A DNA stretch of 64,000 nt from Streptomyces sp. AV19 (lineage in GTDB: Bacteria; Actinomycetota; Actinomycetes; Streptomycetales; Streptomycetaceae): positions 1,055,852 to 1,119,851 of the forward strand of contig NZ_JAEAMR010000007.1 in the NCBI RefSeq assembly GCF_015999245.1. The letters run 5' to 3'. A program made the translations under genes and the position numbers. The notes beneath the pieces are model-generated. The model did no database searches. It was not told the DNA's origin and saw only the letters and a list, made by a program, of their open reading frames with translations. The stretch's first letter is position 1, and the number at the start of each line of letters is the position of its first letter. Positions 1 through 8,453 of this stretch are shown here, piece by piece.

Positions 1-230
1 GGGGGGGGGGGCGACCCCTCCGGCCCGTGCCCGTGGCGCGCCTCTCGGGTCCCCGCCCCGCCCCCGCCGCAACAGCGTGCAGCGCCTCGCGAGCCCCCGC
101 CGCGCGGGCGAGCCGGGGGTGCCGCCCCGGCGGCGGCCGACCGGAACGCCCCGCCCCGTCGCACAGCATGCAGCGCTCCGTGGCGCCCGCCGCGCGGGCG
201 AGCCCGGAACGCCCCCGCGCCGCGGCGCCG
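1..230. other. GC-rich intergenic DNA downstream of the sigma gene
   Basis: No convincing gene is visible here. The stretch is almost pure G/C. It carries a direct repeat with core CGCGCGGGCGAGCC at 101-114 and 191-204, 90 bp apart, each embedded in GC-rich hairpin-forming sequence. It lies just beyond the stop of the minus-strand sigma gene and may contribute to transcription termination. The left end is the window border, so a gene may end just outside. Confidence 0.5.
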
Positions 231-1166
231 TCACTCGTCGCCGAGCAGCCCCCGGCGCAGCCGCACCAGCGTCCGTGACAGCAGACGGGACACGTGCATC
301 TGCGAGATGCCGAGCTCCTCGCCGATCTCCGACTGGGTCATGTTGGCGACGAACCGCAGCGAGAGGATCTTCCGGTCGCGCGGCGCGAGTTCGGCGATCA
401 GGGGCTTCAACGACTCGACGTACTCGACGCCTTCGAGGTCGTGGTCCTCGTAGCCGATGCGCTCGGCGAGGGCGCCGTCGCCGCTGCTGTCGTCGGCCTC
501 GGCGGGCGCGTCCAGGGAACTGGCCGTGTACGCGTTGCTCGCGCTCATGCCCTCGACGACCTCGTCCTCGGAAATGCCGAGGTGGGCGGCGAGTTCGGCG
601 ACGGTGGGGGAACGGTCCAGGCGCTGGGCGAGGTCGTCGCCCGCCTTGGCGAGGGCGAGGCGGAGCTCCTGGAGGCGGCGCGGGACGCGCACCGACCAGC
701 TCGTGTCGCGGAAGAAGCGCTTGATCTCGCCGATGATGGTCGGCATCGCGAAGGTCGGGAACTCGACGCCGCGGCTGAGCTCGAAGCGGTCGATGGCCTT
801 GATGAGGCCGATGGTGCCGACCTGGATGATGTCCTCCATCGGCTCGCTCCGTGTGCGGAACCGGGAGGCGGCGAACTTGACGAGCGCCAGGTTCAGTTCG
901 ACGAGGGTGTTGCGTACGTACTGGTAGTCGTGCGTCCCTTCCTCGAGCGACTCCAGGCGCGCGAAGAGGGTCTTGGACAGGGCCCGCGCGTCGACCGGTT
1001 CCACCTCGTCGTAAGGGGGGATCTCCGGGAGGGGCGGGAGCGTTGCGGGTGCCGACGAGGCGCTCTCCGGGGCCTCCGGAGAGGCAGTTCCACAAGTGGT
1101 CCCACTGATAAGGCAAGTGGCCCCACTGGTGAGGGGGGAACGCGGTTCGTCGAGCCGGGGTGACAT
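231..1166 (-). CDS. RNA polymerase sigma factor, SigB/SigF/SigG family
   Basis: Alternative sigma factor of the stress/differentiation class that directs RNA polymerase to a special promoter set. The 311-aa product has a Ser/Pro/Ala-rich leader (about 1-55), region 2 near 90-165 (core-binding and -10 recognition, with EDIIQVGTIGLIKAIDRFE), region 3 near 165-230 and region 4 near 255-308 with the helix-turn-helix TQSEIGEELGISQMHVSRLL. The ATG at 1166 is chosen because GGAGG lies five bases upstream; an in-frame ATG at 1190 has none. It is divergent from a STAS antagonist and an RsbW-like ATPase, the typical partner-switching arrangement. Nearby purKE suggests it could be the counterpart of SigI of S. 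coelicolor, but that is from memory of gene order only. Confidence 0.9.
   Translation of the reverse strand: MSPRLDEPRSPLTSGATCLISGTTCGTASPEAPESASSAPATLPPLPEIPPYDEVEPVDARALSKTLFARLESLEEGTHDYQYVRNTLVELNLALVKFAASRFRTRSEPMEDIIQVGTIGLIKAIDRFELSRGVEFPTFAMPTIIGEIKRFFRDTSWSVRVPRRLQELRLALAKAGDDLAQRLDRSPTVAELAAHLGISEDEVVEGMSASNAYTASSLDAPAEADDSSGDGALAERIGYEDHDLEGVEYVESLKPLIAELAPRDRKILSLRFVANMTQSEIGEELGISQMHVSRLLSRTLVRLRRGLLGDE
1093..1128. promoter_or_regulatory. Two near-identical palindromic boxes inside the sigma gene 5' end
   Basis: The 15-bp boxes CAAGTGGTCCCACTG (1093-1107) and CAAGTGGCCCCACTG (1114-1128) are repeated with a 21-bp period, two helical turns. Each contains the dyad AGTGG-NN-CCACT. 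They fall in codons 13-25 of the sigma gene as annotated. They could be an operator for a dimer binding one face of the helix, or only a coding repeat. Confidence 0.35.
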
Positions 1167-1368
1167 GGTCTCCTCCATCGTTCTCGGCATATGGCCGCCG
1201 GTGCCATGAGCTCGTACTGCGGTTTGCGGCGCCTCCGGGCCGTCGGTGGTGGGCGATGTACTCCTCTAGCCGTATCGGTCTTTACCGCGGCTTGGCAAGT
1301 CTGGAATGTCTAAATTGGCCCGTAAATGTCGGAACTTGGACTTTCGGCGCCCGTAAGGAACGCGTAGG

Positions 1369-1392
1369 GTTTCCGCTGTCCTCAGCGGGCAT
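1369..1392 (+). promoter_or_regulatory. Candidate SigB-type promoter for the STAS operon
   Basis: GTTT at 1369-1372, a 14-bp spacer and GGGCAT at 1387-1392 resemble the SigB-class consensus GTTT-N14-16-GGGTAT. Transcription would begin near 1399, about 28 bases before the coupled leader ORF. If real, the divergent sigma factor or a relative could drive expression of its own regulators. This rests on motif reading only. Confidence 0.45.
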
Positions 1393-1426
1393 GGCACGGC
1401 ATGGGCACACCACGGAGGGATGCGCG

Positions 1427-1468
1427 ATGAAAAGCGGAGATACCAGGGAAAAGGTGTCGGCGTCATGA
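1427..1468 (+). CDS. 13-codon leader ORF coupled to the STAS gene
   Basis: The short reading frame encodes MKSGDTREKVSAS. Its ATG follows GGAGG (1414-1418) by eight bases, the best ribosome binding site in this region. Its stop TGA overlaps the ATG of the STAS gene in the arrangement ATGA (1465-1468). An in-frame ATG of the STAS gene at 1420 sits only one base after the same GGAGG and is unlikely to be used. The leader probably delivers ribosomes to the STAS start by translational coupling. Whether the peptide itself has a role cannot be told. Confidence 0.45.
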   Translation: MKSGDTREKVSAS

Positions 1469-1809
1469 GCGCGACCCGACTGCGGGTGGAGGTCCGGCGG
1501 CACGGTTCCAGCGCCGTCGTGACGCCACGGGGTGAGCTCGATCACCATACGGCCGAATTGCTCCGCGAACCCCTCGAGAACTGCGCCGCGGAGACGGGCG
1601 CACGCGTCGTGATCGACTGCTCACAGCTCGAGTTCTGTGACTCCACCGGACTCAACGTCCTGCTCGGCGCCCGGCTGAAGGCCGAGGCCACGGGCGGGGC
1701 CGTACACCTGGCGGCGATGCGCCCCGTGGTGGCCCGGGTCTTCGAGATCACCGGGGCCGGCGCCGTCTTCGTCGTCCACGGCACGCTCGACGCCGCGCTG
1801 GCCGAGTAG
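1465..1809 (+). CDS. STAS-domain anti-sigma factor antagonist
   Basis: Anti-anti-sigma protein of the SpoIIAA/RsbV/BldG family, 114 aa and a single STAS domain, the usual length. In partner switching the unphosphorylated form binds the anti-sigma kinase and releases sigma. The phospho-acceptor site is visible as FCDSTGLN with Ser60, preceded by the typical beta-strand VVIDCSQLEF. The start at 1465 overlaps the stop of a 13-codon leader ORF. The adjacent plus-strand ATPase and divergent sigma factor are the probable partners. In S. coelicolor the comparable partners of SigI are called ArsI (antagonist) and PrsI (anti-sigma); identity with these is not shown here. Confidence 0.85.
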   Translation: MSATRLRVEVRRHGSSAVVTPRGELDHHTAELLREPLENCAAETGARVVIDCSQLEFCDSTGLNVLLGARLKAEATGGAVHLAAMRPVVARVFEITGAGAVFVVHGTLDAALAE

Positions 1810-1958
1810 CGCCCGCCGCGCCGGCCCTGGCACGCGAGCCGCGTCACAGGTGTCCGCGGCGCCGCTCCGGGCAGGAGCCAGCTGGATCCGCTCGCACGCG
1901 GCGGACCGACCCCCCTTCTCCATACTTCTCTACGGTCAATCGGTGAGGTGAAGCGCTG

Positions 1959-2456
1959 ATGAGCACCACCCGGCCGTCCCGGCCGGCGCCGGGCGAGCCC
2001 GGCCCGGAGGCGCACGGTTCCGCCGCGGCCGGCCCCGCCGGGCAGGACGGGCCGTCCCGCAGGCTCCACCTCGTCGGGGTCGGTGGCGCGGTCCCCATGT
2101 CGCGCGACTTCACCCGCCAGGCGCTCCTCGACTGGGGCTGGCTGCCGGCGCCCACCGCCGACCACCGCGCCGCCGCGGAGGACGTCCTGCTGGTGGTCTC
2201 CGAGCTGGTCACCAACGCCTGCCTGCACGCGGGCGGGCCGGAGGAGCTGCTCGTGAGCCGGGGGACCAAGGTGCTGCGCCTGGAGGTCTCCGACCTCGGC
2301 GCCGGCGAACCCTCCCCCCGCACCCCGCACCGCGCGGGCCGCCCCGGGGGGCACGGCATGTTCATCGTCCAGCGGCTCTGCCTCGACTGGGGCGTCGTGC
2401 GCCACGAGGGGGGCGTCGGCAAGACCGTCTGGGTGGAGCTGGCGGCTCCGGGATAG
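1959..2456 (+). CDS. RsbW-like ATP-binding anti-sigma factor
   Basis: GHKL-fold ATPase/kinase of the RsbW/SpoIIAB class, expected to bind the divergent sigma factor and to phosphorylate the STAS antagonist encoded 150 bp upstream. The 165-aa product has a low-complexity N-terminus (1-33) and then the HATPase domain: N-box SELVTNACLHAG with Asn86, G1 box DLGAG at 112-116 and G2 box GGHGM at 130-134. All nucleotide-binding motifs are intact. GAGGTGAAG lies just upstream of the ATG. A very strong hairpin follows the gene. Confidence 0.85.
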   Translation: MSTTRPSRPAPGEPGPEAHGSAAAGPAGQDGPSRRLHLVGVGGAVPMSRDFTRQALLDWGWLPAPTADHRAAAEDVLLVVSELVTNACLHAGGPEELLVSRGTKVLRLEVSDLGAGEPSPRTPHRAGRPGGHGMFIVQRLCLDWGVVRHEGGVGKTVWVELAAPG

Positions 2457-2510
2457 CCCGACGGGGAAGCGGACCCCCGGGACGGGGAAACGGACCCACA
2501 GGGCGGGAAA

Positions 2511-2562
2511 CGACGACGGAGGGCCCCCGGCGCGCCATTGCGCCGGGGGCCCTCCGTCGTCG
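2511..2562. terminator. Bidirectional terminator hairpin, 23-bp perfect stem
   Basis: Perfect inverted repeat with arms at 2511-2533 and 2540-2562 and a six-base loop. It lies between the convergent RsbW-like gene and the peptide transporter gene, so it can stop transcription from both sides. There is no U-tract, as is common in Streptomyces. Confidence 0.8.
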
Positions 2563-2577
2563 TGCGTCAGCCGTCCG

Positions 2578-4110
2578 TCAGCGGACGTCGCCCATCAGGG
2601 CCTCGATCTTCTTGCGGGACGACCAGACCGCGACACCCGCCACGGCCGCGACCGCCGCCTCGCCGAGGATCACGCCGAAGCTGTTGAGGTCCACGCCCGC
2701 CGTCGCCATCAGGGTCATGACGCAGTCGCCCGCGGTGACCGCGAGGAACCAGACGCCCATCATCTGGCTGGCGTACTTCTGCGGCGCCATCTTCGTGGTC
2801 AGCGACAGACCCACGGGGGACAGGCACAGTTCACCGAGGGTCTGCAGCATGTAGATGGTGATCAGCCACATGGGGCTGACCGTATTGCCGTCCGTCGCCA
2901 TGTTCATGGGGATGGCGAACAGCACGAAGGAGGCACCGGCCAGCAGCATCGCCGCGGAGAACTTCACCGTGGAGCTGGGCTCGCGCTTGCGGCGCGCCAG
3001 CGCCACCCACATCGCCGCGAAGATCGGGGCGAGGACCAGGACCCAGGCCGAGTTGACTGACTGGAACCAGGTGGACGGGAAGTGGATGCCGAAGACGTTG
3101 TCCGTGGTCTTCTTCTCGGCGAAGGTCGACATCGTCGAGCCGGCCTGGTCGAAGATGCCCCAGAACACGGCGGCGGCGACGAAGAACCAGATGTAGCCGC
3201 TGACCTTGGTCTGCTCCTCCGACGTCAGCTCCTTGTCCCGCTTGATGCGGGCCAGCACGAAGATCGGGACGATCAGGCCGACCAGGGCGATGGGGACCAG
3301 GGCCCAGTTGATCGTGAAGTGACCGGTGCCGACCACGACGCCGTAGAAGATCGCGGCTATGACGAGCCAGATCACGCCCTTGAGCAGCCAGGAGTTGCGC
3401 TCGGCGGGCGTCAGCGGCATCGGGACCGTGCTGCTCTTGGGGTCCAGCCAGCGGGTGCCGATGAGGAACGCCACCAGACCCAGGCCCATGCCGATCGCGG
3501 CGATGGTGAAGCCCAGGTGCCAGCTGTACTTCTGGCCGATGGTGCCGATGACCAGCGGAGCGCCGAGGCCACCGACGTTGATGCCGATGTAGAAGAGCGT
3601 GAAACCGCCGTCGCGACGCGGGTCCTTCGGGCCGTTGTAGAGGTGGCCCACCATCGTCGAGATGTTGGACTTCAGCAGACCCGAGCCGATCGCCACCAGC
3701 GCCAGACCCGCGAAGAAGGTCGGCTTGCCGGGCAGCGCGAGCAGCAGGTGACCACACATGATCACGCTGGCCGCGATGGCCACCGTCTTGCGCGGACCCC
3801 ACACCCGGTCACCGAACCACCCGCCGGGCATGGCCAGCAGGTACACCATCGCCACGTACACCGAGTAGATGGCGAGCGAGGTGGACTCCGGCATCGCCAG
3901 ACCGCCGCCCTGGCTGCCGTCCTTGGCGTCCGGGCCGCCGGCGATCAGGTAGAGGACGAGGAGGGCGCGCATTCCGTAGTAGGAGAAGCGCTCCCACATC
4001 TCGGTCAGGAAGAGGGGGGCCAGGCCGAGGGGGTGGCCGAAGAGGGTCTTGCCGCCGGAGACAGGGGTGTTGTCCCGGGGAGTTGACTCCTTCGTCAGGC
4101 TGGACGCCAT
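2578..4110 (-). CDS. POT-family proton-coupled oligopeptide transporter
   Basis: Inner-membrane symporter of the PTR2/POT (MFS-related) family that imports di- and tripeptides with protons. The 510-aa protein has the N-terminal ExxERF motif in EMWERFSYYG (37-46) and the second PTR2 signature FTLFYIGINVGGLGAPL, plus about 14 hydrophobic segments. The ATG at 4110 has AAGGA upstream; the open frame reaches further upstream but with GC-rich leader sequence that looks untranslated. It stands alone on the minus strand, divergent from the two-component system. A hairpin at 4215-4236 lies in its upstream region. Confidence 0.92.
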   Translation of the reverse strand: MASSLTKESTPRDNTPVSGGKTLFGHPLGLAPLFLTEMWERFSYYGMRALLVLYLIAGGPDAKDGSQGGGLAMPESTSLAIYSVYVAMVYLLAMPGGWFGDRVWGPRKTVAIAASVIMCGHLLLALPGKPTFFAGLALVAIGSGLLKSNISTMVGHLYNGPKDPRRDGGFTLFYIGINVGGLGAPLVIGTIGQKYSWHLGFTIAAIGMGLGLVAFLIGTRWLDPKSSTVPMPLTPAERNSWLLKGVIWLVIAAIFYGVVVGTGHFTINWALVPIALVGLIVPIFVLARIKRDKELTSEEQTKVSGYIWFFVAAAVFWGIFDQAGSTMSTFAEKKTTDNVFGIHFPSTWFQSVNSAWVLVLAPIFAAMWVALARRKREPSSTVKFSAAMLLAGASFVLFAIPMNMATDGNTVSPMWLITIYMLQTLGELCLSPVGLSLTTKMAPQKYASQMMGVWFLAVTAGDCVMTLMATAGVDLNSFGVILGEAAVAAVAGVAVWSSRKKIEALMGDVR

Positions 4111-4587
4111 GGTCGATCCTTGGGTTCCGAGGACGCGCGTGGAGCTGCTGCGCGCCCGTATGGGGGTTGGCCGGCACCGGCTACCGCACCGCCCGCCCCC
4201 ACGCCCTTGGGGTTCGGCTCCCCTTTGGGGGAGCCGGCAGAGCGGCCGTACTCCGGGATCCACGCCCCCGCGCACCTTCGCACGACGGACCCGGCCGACA
4301 GGTCATTCACTGAGGAACGGGACTGGGGGTTCTCCAGTCGGGTTCCGGGCCCGTGCACAACGGGGACCTCCGGCGTGCGTCGTGCCGAAGGTCCCCCATT
4401 GGTGCCAAGACTTCCGGTAACCATACGTCACACCCCGGCCCGATATGGAGGGGGTTGAGACGTGGATCACAGTGGCCGGCGGAACCATTCACCCCGGTTC
4501 AAGAGTGGTAGAAGGTTCGGCAATCCGTCTCCGCCCGTGCTCCGGAGTGCGCTCTGACGTGCGCCCGAGCGGACTACCATCAGCTCC
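4111..4587. promoter_or_regulatory. Divergent promoter region with a 9-bp hairpin
   Basis: This 477-bp non-coding interval separates the transporter (minus) from the response regulator (plus). It holds a perfect hairpin, CGGCTCCCC at 4215-4223 pairing with GGGGAGCCG at 4228-4236 around a TTTG loop, about 105 bases upstream of the transporter start, where it could act as attenuator or operator. A very similar GGCTCCCC/GGGGAGCC stem occurs at 12275-12303. No clear -10/-35 pair was identified. Confidence 0.5.
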
Positions 4588-5265
4588 ATGACCCGAGTAC
4601 TGCTCGCCGAGGATGACGCGTCCATCTCGGAGCCGCTCGCGCGCGCCCTGCGCCGTGAGGGGTACGAGGTGGAGGTGCGTGAAGACGGTCCGGCCGCGCT
4701 CGCCGCCGGCATCAAGGGGGACGTCGATCTGCTCGTCCTGGATCTCGGGTTGCCCGGCATGGACGGCCTGGAGGTCTGCCGCAGGCTGCGCACCGAGGGT
4801 CATGGCTTCCCCGTGCTCGTCCTCACCGCCCGCGCCGACGAGGTGGACACCGTCGTCGGGCTGGACGCCGGCGCCGACGACTACGTGACCAAGCCCTTCC
4901 GCCTGGCCGAGCTGCTCGCCCGCGTCCGGGCCCTGCTCCGGCGCGGCGCCGCCGATTCCCCCCAGCAGGCCGCCACCCACGGCGTCCGGATCGACGTCGA
5001 GTCCCACCGCGCCTGGATGGGCGACGAGGAACTGCAGCTGACGGCGAAGGAGTTCGACCTCCTGCGGGTGCTCGTCCGGGACGCCGGCCGGGTCGTCACC
5101 CGCGACCAGCTGATGCGCGAGGTCTGGGACACCACCTGGTGGTCGTCCACCAAGACCCTCGACATGCACATCTCCTGGCTGCGCAAGAAGCTCGGCGACG
5201 ACGCGGCCAACCCGCGCTACATCGCCACCGTCCGGGGCGTCGGCTTCCGGTTCGAGAAGAACTGA
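4588..5265 (+). CDS. OmpR/PhoB-family response regulator
   Basis: DNA-binding response regulator of 225 aa. The receiver domain (1-120) has acidic pocket EDD (8-10), phospho-acceptor Asp52 in LVLDLGLPG and conserved Lys102 in VTKPF. The C-terminal winged helix (about 130-222) ends with the typical RYIATVRGVGFRFE. It is followed after 34 bp by a sensor kinase on the same strand, its likely partner. The signal sensed is unknown. Confidence 0.92.
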   Translation: MTRVLLAEDDASISEPLARALRREGYEVEVREDGPAALAAGIKGDVDLLVLDLGLPGMDGLEVCRRLRTEGHGFPVLVLTARADEVDTVVGLDAGADDYVTKPFRLAELLARVRALLRRGAADSPQQAATHGVRIDVESHRAWMGDEELQLTAKEFDLLRVLVRDAGRVVTRDQLMREVWDTTWWSSTKTLDMHISWLRKKLGDDAANPRYIATVRGVGFRFEKN

Positions 5266-5299
5266 CGGGGACGGGAGCAAGAGCCGAGGAAGCACCGCC

Positions 5300-6541
5300 G
5301 TGCGCCGCCGACTGATCAATTCCACGCTCGCCGTCGTCCTCGTCGTGATCGCCGTCTTCGGCATCTCGCTCGTCATCGTCGAGACCCGCACCATCGAGAA
5401 CAGCGCGCGCGAGAGCGTGCAGGGCGAGGCCCTGCGCCTGGTGAGCATCGTCGAGGGCCGGCTGGCCGGGGGCGAGCGGGTGGAGTCCGAGGTGCTGCGC
5501 GAGCAGATCGCCACCGACCGCTACGCCCGGGTCGAGATCCCCGGGCGGCCGCCCATCGAGATCGGCACCCGCCCGGAGGGCGGCGTGATCGCCTCCACCG
5601 AGCCGGGCGAGCACGGCGAGGTCGTCCGGGTCGAGGAGTCGCGGGCGACGGTCAGCAAGGAGGTCGGGCGGACGCTGCTGGTGATCCTCGCCGTCGCGCT
5701 GATGGCCGTGGTCGCCGCGGTCTTCCTGGCCGTACGGCAGGCCAACCGGCTCACCGCCCCGCTCACCGACCTCGCCGAGACGGCCGAGCGGCTGGGCTCC
5801 GGCGACCCCCGCCCCCGGCACCGCCGCTACGGCGTCCCCGAGCTCGACCGGGTCGCCGACGTGCTGGACGGCAGCGCCGAGCGCATCGCCCGGATGCTCA
5901 CCGCCGAGCGCCGCCTGGCGGCCGACGCCTCGCACCAGCTGCGCACCCCGCTGACCGCGCTGTCCATGCGGCTGGAGGAGATCACGCTCACCGACGACCC
6001 GGAGACGGTCAAGGAGGAGGCGACGATCGCCCTCACCCAGGTCGAGCGGCTCACCGACGTCGTCCAGCGGCTGCTGACCAACTCCCGCGACCCCAAGACC
6101 GGTTCGGCCATCACCTTCGACCTCGACGAGGTCGTCCAGCAGCAGCTCGACGAGTGGCGGCCCGCGATCCGGGCCAGCGGCCGCGCCCTGGTGCGCTCGG
6201 GCAAGCAGGGCCTGCGGGCGGTGGGGACGCCCGGCGCGGTCTCCCAGGTGATCGCGACGCTGATCGAGAACTCGCTGATGCACGGGGACGGCGCCGTCGC
6301 CCTGCGCACCCGCGTCACCGGCAACCAGGCCGTGATCGAGGTCTCCGACGAGGGGCCGGGGGTGCCGACCGACCTGGGCGCCCGGGTCTTCGAGCGCACG
6401 GTCAGCGGACGGAACTCCACCGGGCTCGGGCTCGCCGTGGCGCGGGACCTGGCCGAGGCGGACGGCGGGCGGCTGGAGCTGCTCCAGCAGACCCCGCCGG
6501 TCTTCGCCCTGTTCCTGAGCATGGAGGCGGAGCAGAGCTGA
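5300..6541 (+). CDS. Sensor histidine kinase
   Basis: Membrane sensor kinase of 413 aa, partner of the preceding response regulator. A first membrane segment (about 8-28), a short extracytoplasmic part (about 30-122) and a second segment (about 125-146) are followed by a HAMP-like region, the HisKA dimerisation helix with phospho-accepting His212 (ASHQLRTPLTAL), and the ATPase domain with N-box Asn324 (IENSLMHGD), G1 DEGPG (350-354) and G2 GLGLA (375-379). All catalytic motifs are present. The start is GTG with GAGGA nine bases upstream. Confidence 0.92.
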   Translation: MRRRLINSTLAVVLVVIAVFGISLVIVETRTIENSARESVQGEALRLVSIVEGRLAGGERVESEVLREQIATDRYARVEIPGRPPIEIGTRPEGGVIASTEPGEHGEVVRVEESRATVSKEVGRTLLVILAVALMAVVAAVFLAVRQANRLTAPLTDLAETAERLGSGDPRPRHRRYGVPELDRVADVLDGSAERIARMLTAERRLAADASHQLRTPLTALSMRLEEITLTDDPETVKEEATIALTQVERLTDVVQRLLTNSRDPKTGSAITFDLDEVVQQQLDEWRPAIRASGRALVRSGKQGLRAVGTPGAVSQVIATLIENSLMHGDGAVALRTRVTGNQAVIEVSDEGPGVPTDLGARVFERTVSGRNSTGLGLAVARDLAEADGGRLELLQQTPPVFALFLSMEAEQS

Positions 6542-6577
6542 GCTCCCCGGGGCTCAGCGGGAGTGCGGCCGGGGAGC

Positions 6578-7120
6578 TCAGCGGGAGTGCGACGGGGCCT
6601 TCGCCCGCTGCTGCGGGACGTCGGCCAGGAACGATTCAGCAGTACGTGATCCGGCAGTACGTGCCGGCCGCGTGCTCCGCACCGGCTGCTGCGTCCGGAA
6701 CACCCACGTCCGGTAGGACCAGAAGCGGAACACCGTCCCGATCCCCAGCCCGATCACGTTCTTCGCGATGTTGTCCGCGAGGGACGAGGTGAGGCCGAAG
6801 CCGTAGTGCGACAGCGCCAGGATGCCGTTCTCGATCACCAGGCCCGCCCCGCTGAACAGCAGGAACAGCGTCATCTCCCGGCTGCGCCGGCTCCGGTCGC
6901 AGTGCCGGTACGTCCAGTAGCGGTTGCCGACGTAGTTGGTGGCGATCGCGACGGCCGTGGCGATCACGCCGGACCGGACCACCGCGAGGCCGAAGCCGTG
7001 CCGGCAGATGTTGAAGACGATGAGGTTGACCACGAATCCCATGGCGCCGACCGCGCCGAACTTGGCGATTTCGCGGGCCAGCCGCTCCAGCCGGGAACGC
7101 ACTGTGCGCCGATGACTCAT
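6578..7120 (-). CDS. GtrA-family small membrane protein
   Basis: 180-aa protein with a GtrA-like domain of four membrane helices (roughly residues 18-140), starting at KFGAVGAMGFVVNLIVFN and including the family hallmark NYVGNRYWTYR. GtrA proteins are thought to move polyprenyl-linked sugars across the membrane for glycan decoration. The Arg/Ser-rich tail (about 145-180) is outside the domain. It is a single gene convergent with the sensor kinase and divergent from purK. Substrate unknown. Confidence 0.85.
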   Translation of the reverse strand: MSHRRTVRSRLERLAREIAKFGAVGAMGFVVNLIVFNICRHGFGLAVVRSGVIATAVAIATNYVGNRYWTYRHCDRSRRSREMTLFLLFSGAGLVIENGILALSHYGFGLTSSLADNIAKNVIGLGIGTVFRFWSYRTWVFRTQQPVRSTRPARTAGSRTAESFLADVPQQRAKAPSHSR

Positions 7121-7313
7121 GAGTTCGTCAGGCTCCGTATGGATGGGCGGTCAGGGCGTGGGGCAGAGGCAAACAAGCCTCCATGCTAGCGACCGGGCCC
7201 GGCGGCGGCCCGGGGGTGTGGATGAACGTCCGGCGAACCGCCGCCCGGCCCGCCTTTGGAGGATCGCCCAAGGGGCGGCCGGGGCCGGTCGTGCGTGCGG
7301 ATACCCTGGGGGC

Positions 7314-8453
7314 GTGACGTTCCCGGTAGTCGGCATGGTCGGCGGCGGCCAGCTCGCCCGCATGACCCACGAGGCGGGCATCCCCCTCGGCATCCAGTTC
7401 AAGCTGCTCAGCGACACCCCGCAGGACTCTGCGGCCAAGGTCGTCAGTGAGGTGGTCATCGGCGACTACCGCGACCTCGACACCCTTCGTGCGTTCGCAC
7501 AAGGATGCGATGTCATCACCTTCGACCACGAGCACGTTCCCACCGAACACCTCAGGGCCCTGGAGGCCGACGGGATCCCCGTCCGCCCGGGGCCCGACGC
7601 TTTGGTGCACGCCCAGGACAAGGGCGTGATGCGGGCGAAGCTCGACGGGATCGGCGTCCCCTGCCCGCGCCACCGGATCGTCGACGACCCGGCCGACGTG
7701 CGGCGCTTCGCCGAGGAGGGCGACGGCTTCCCGGTCGTCCTCAAGACCGTCCGCGGCGGCTACGACGGCAAGGGCGTCTGGGTCGTCCGCGACGAGCGGG
7801 AGGCGGCCGAGCCCTTCCGCGCCGGGGTGCCCGTCCTCGCCGAGGAGAAGGTGGACTTCGCCCGCGAGCTGGCCGCCAACGTGGTGCGTTCCCCGCACGG
7901 CCAGGCCGTCGCCTACCCGGTCGTCGAGTCGGTCCAGGTGGACGGCGTCTGCGACACGGTCATCGCGCCCGCGCCGGGCCTCTCCGGCGAACTGGCCGCG
8001 CACGCCCAGGAGCTCGCCCTGCGGATCGCTAAGGAGCTGGGCGTCGTCGGCCACCTCGCCGTCGAGCTCTTCGAGACCCCCGACGGGCGGGTGCTCGTCA
8101 ACGAGCTCGCGATGCGCCCGCACAACTCCGGGCACTGGACCCAGGACGGCGCGATCACCTCGCAGTTCGCCAACCACGTCCGCGCCGTGCTCGACCTCCC
8201 GCTCGGCGACCCCCGCCCGCGCGCCAAATGGACCGTGATGGCGAACGTGTTGGGCGGCGACTATCCGGACATGTACTCCGCGTACCTCCATTGCATGGCG
8301 CGCGACCCCGGGTTGAAGATCCATATGTACGGCAAGGACGTCAAGCCCGGCCGCAAGGTCGGACACGTCAACACCTACGGCGACGACCTGGCGGAGGTGC
8401 GCGAGCGCGCCGCCCACGCCGCCGGATATCTGCGAGGGACGATCACCGAATGA
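7314..8453 (+). CDS. purK: N5-carboxyaminoimidazole ribonucleotide synthase
   Basis: ATP-grasp enzyme of de novo purine synthesis that joins bicarbonate to aminoimidazole ribonucleotide using ATP. The 379-aa length is normal. It starts [17 protein letters not shown], the diagnostic PurK N-terminus, and contains the ATP-grasp lysine/glycine loop ([18 protein letters not shown]), the ELAANVVR segment and the C-terminal [14 protein letters not shown]. The GTG at 7314 is chosen over an upstream open frame because the protein family begins here. Its stop overlaps the purE start (ATGA), so the two are translationally coupled. Confidence 0.95.
   Translation: MTFPVVGMVGGGQLARMTHEAGIPLGIQFKLLSDTPQDSAAKVVSEVVIGDYRDLDTLRAFAQGCDVITFDHEHVPTEHLRALEADGIPVRPGPDALVHAQDKGVMRAKLDGIGVPCPRHRIVDDPADVRRFAEEGDGFPVVLKTVRGGYDGKGVWVVRDEREAAEPFRAGVPVLAEEKVDFARELAANVVRSPHGQAVAYPVVESVQVDGVCDTVIAPAPGLSGELAAHAQELALRIAKELGVVGHLAVELFETPDGRVLVNELAMRPHNSGHWTQDGAITSQFANHVRAVLDLPLGDPRPRAKWTVMANVLGGDYPDMYSAYLHCMARDPGLKIHMYGKDVKPGRKVGHVNTYGDDLAEVRERAAHAAGYLRGTITE

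Noticed and set aside
1420..1464. ATG at 1420 as the start of the STAS protein
   Set aside because: It is one base from GGAGG, too close for initiation, and adds 15 residues (MRDEKRRYQGKGVGV) outside the STAS domain.
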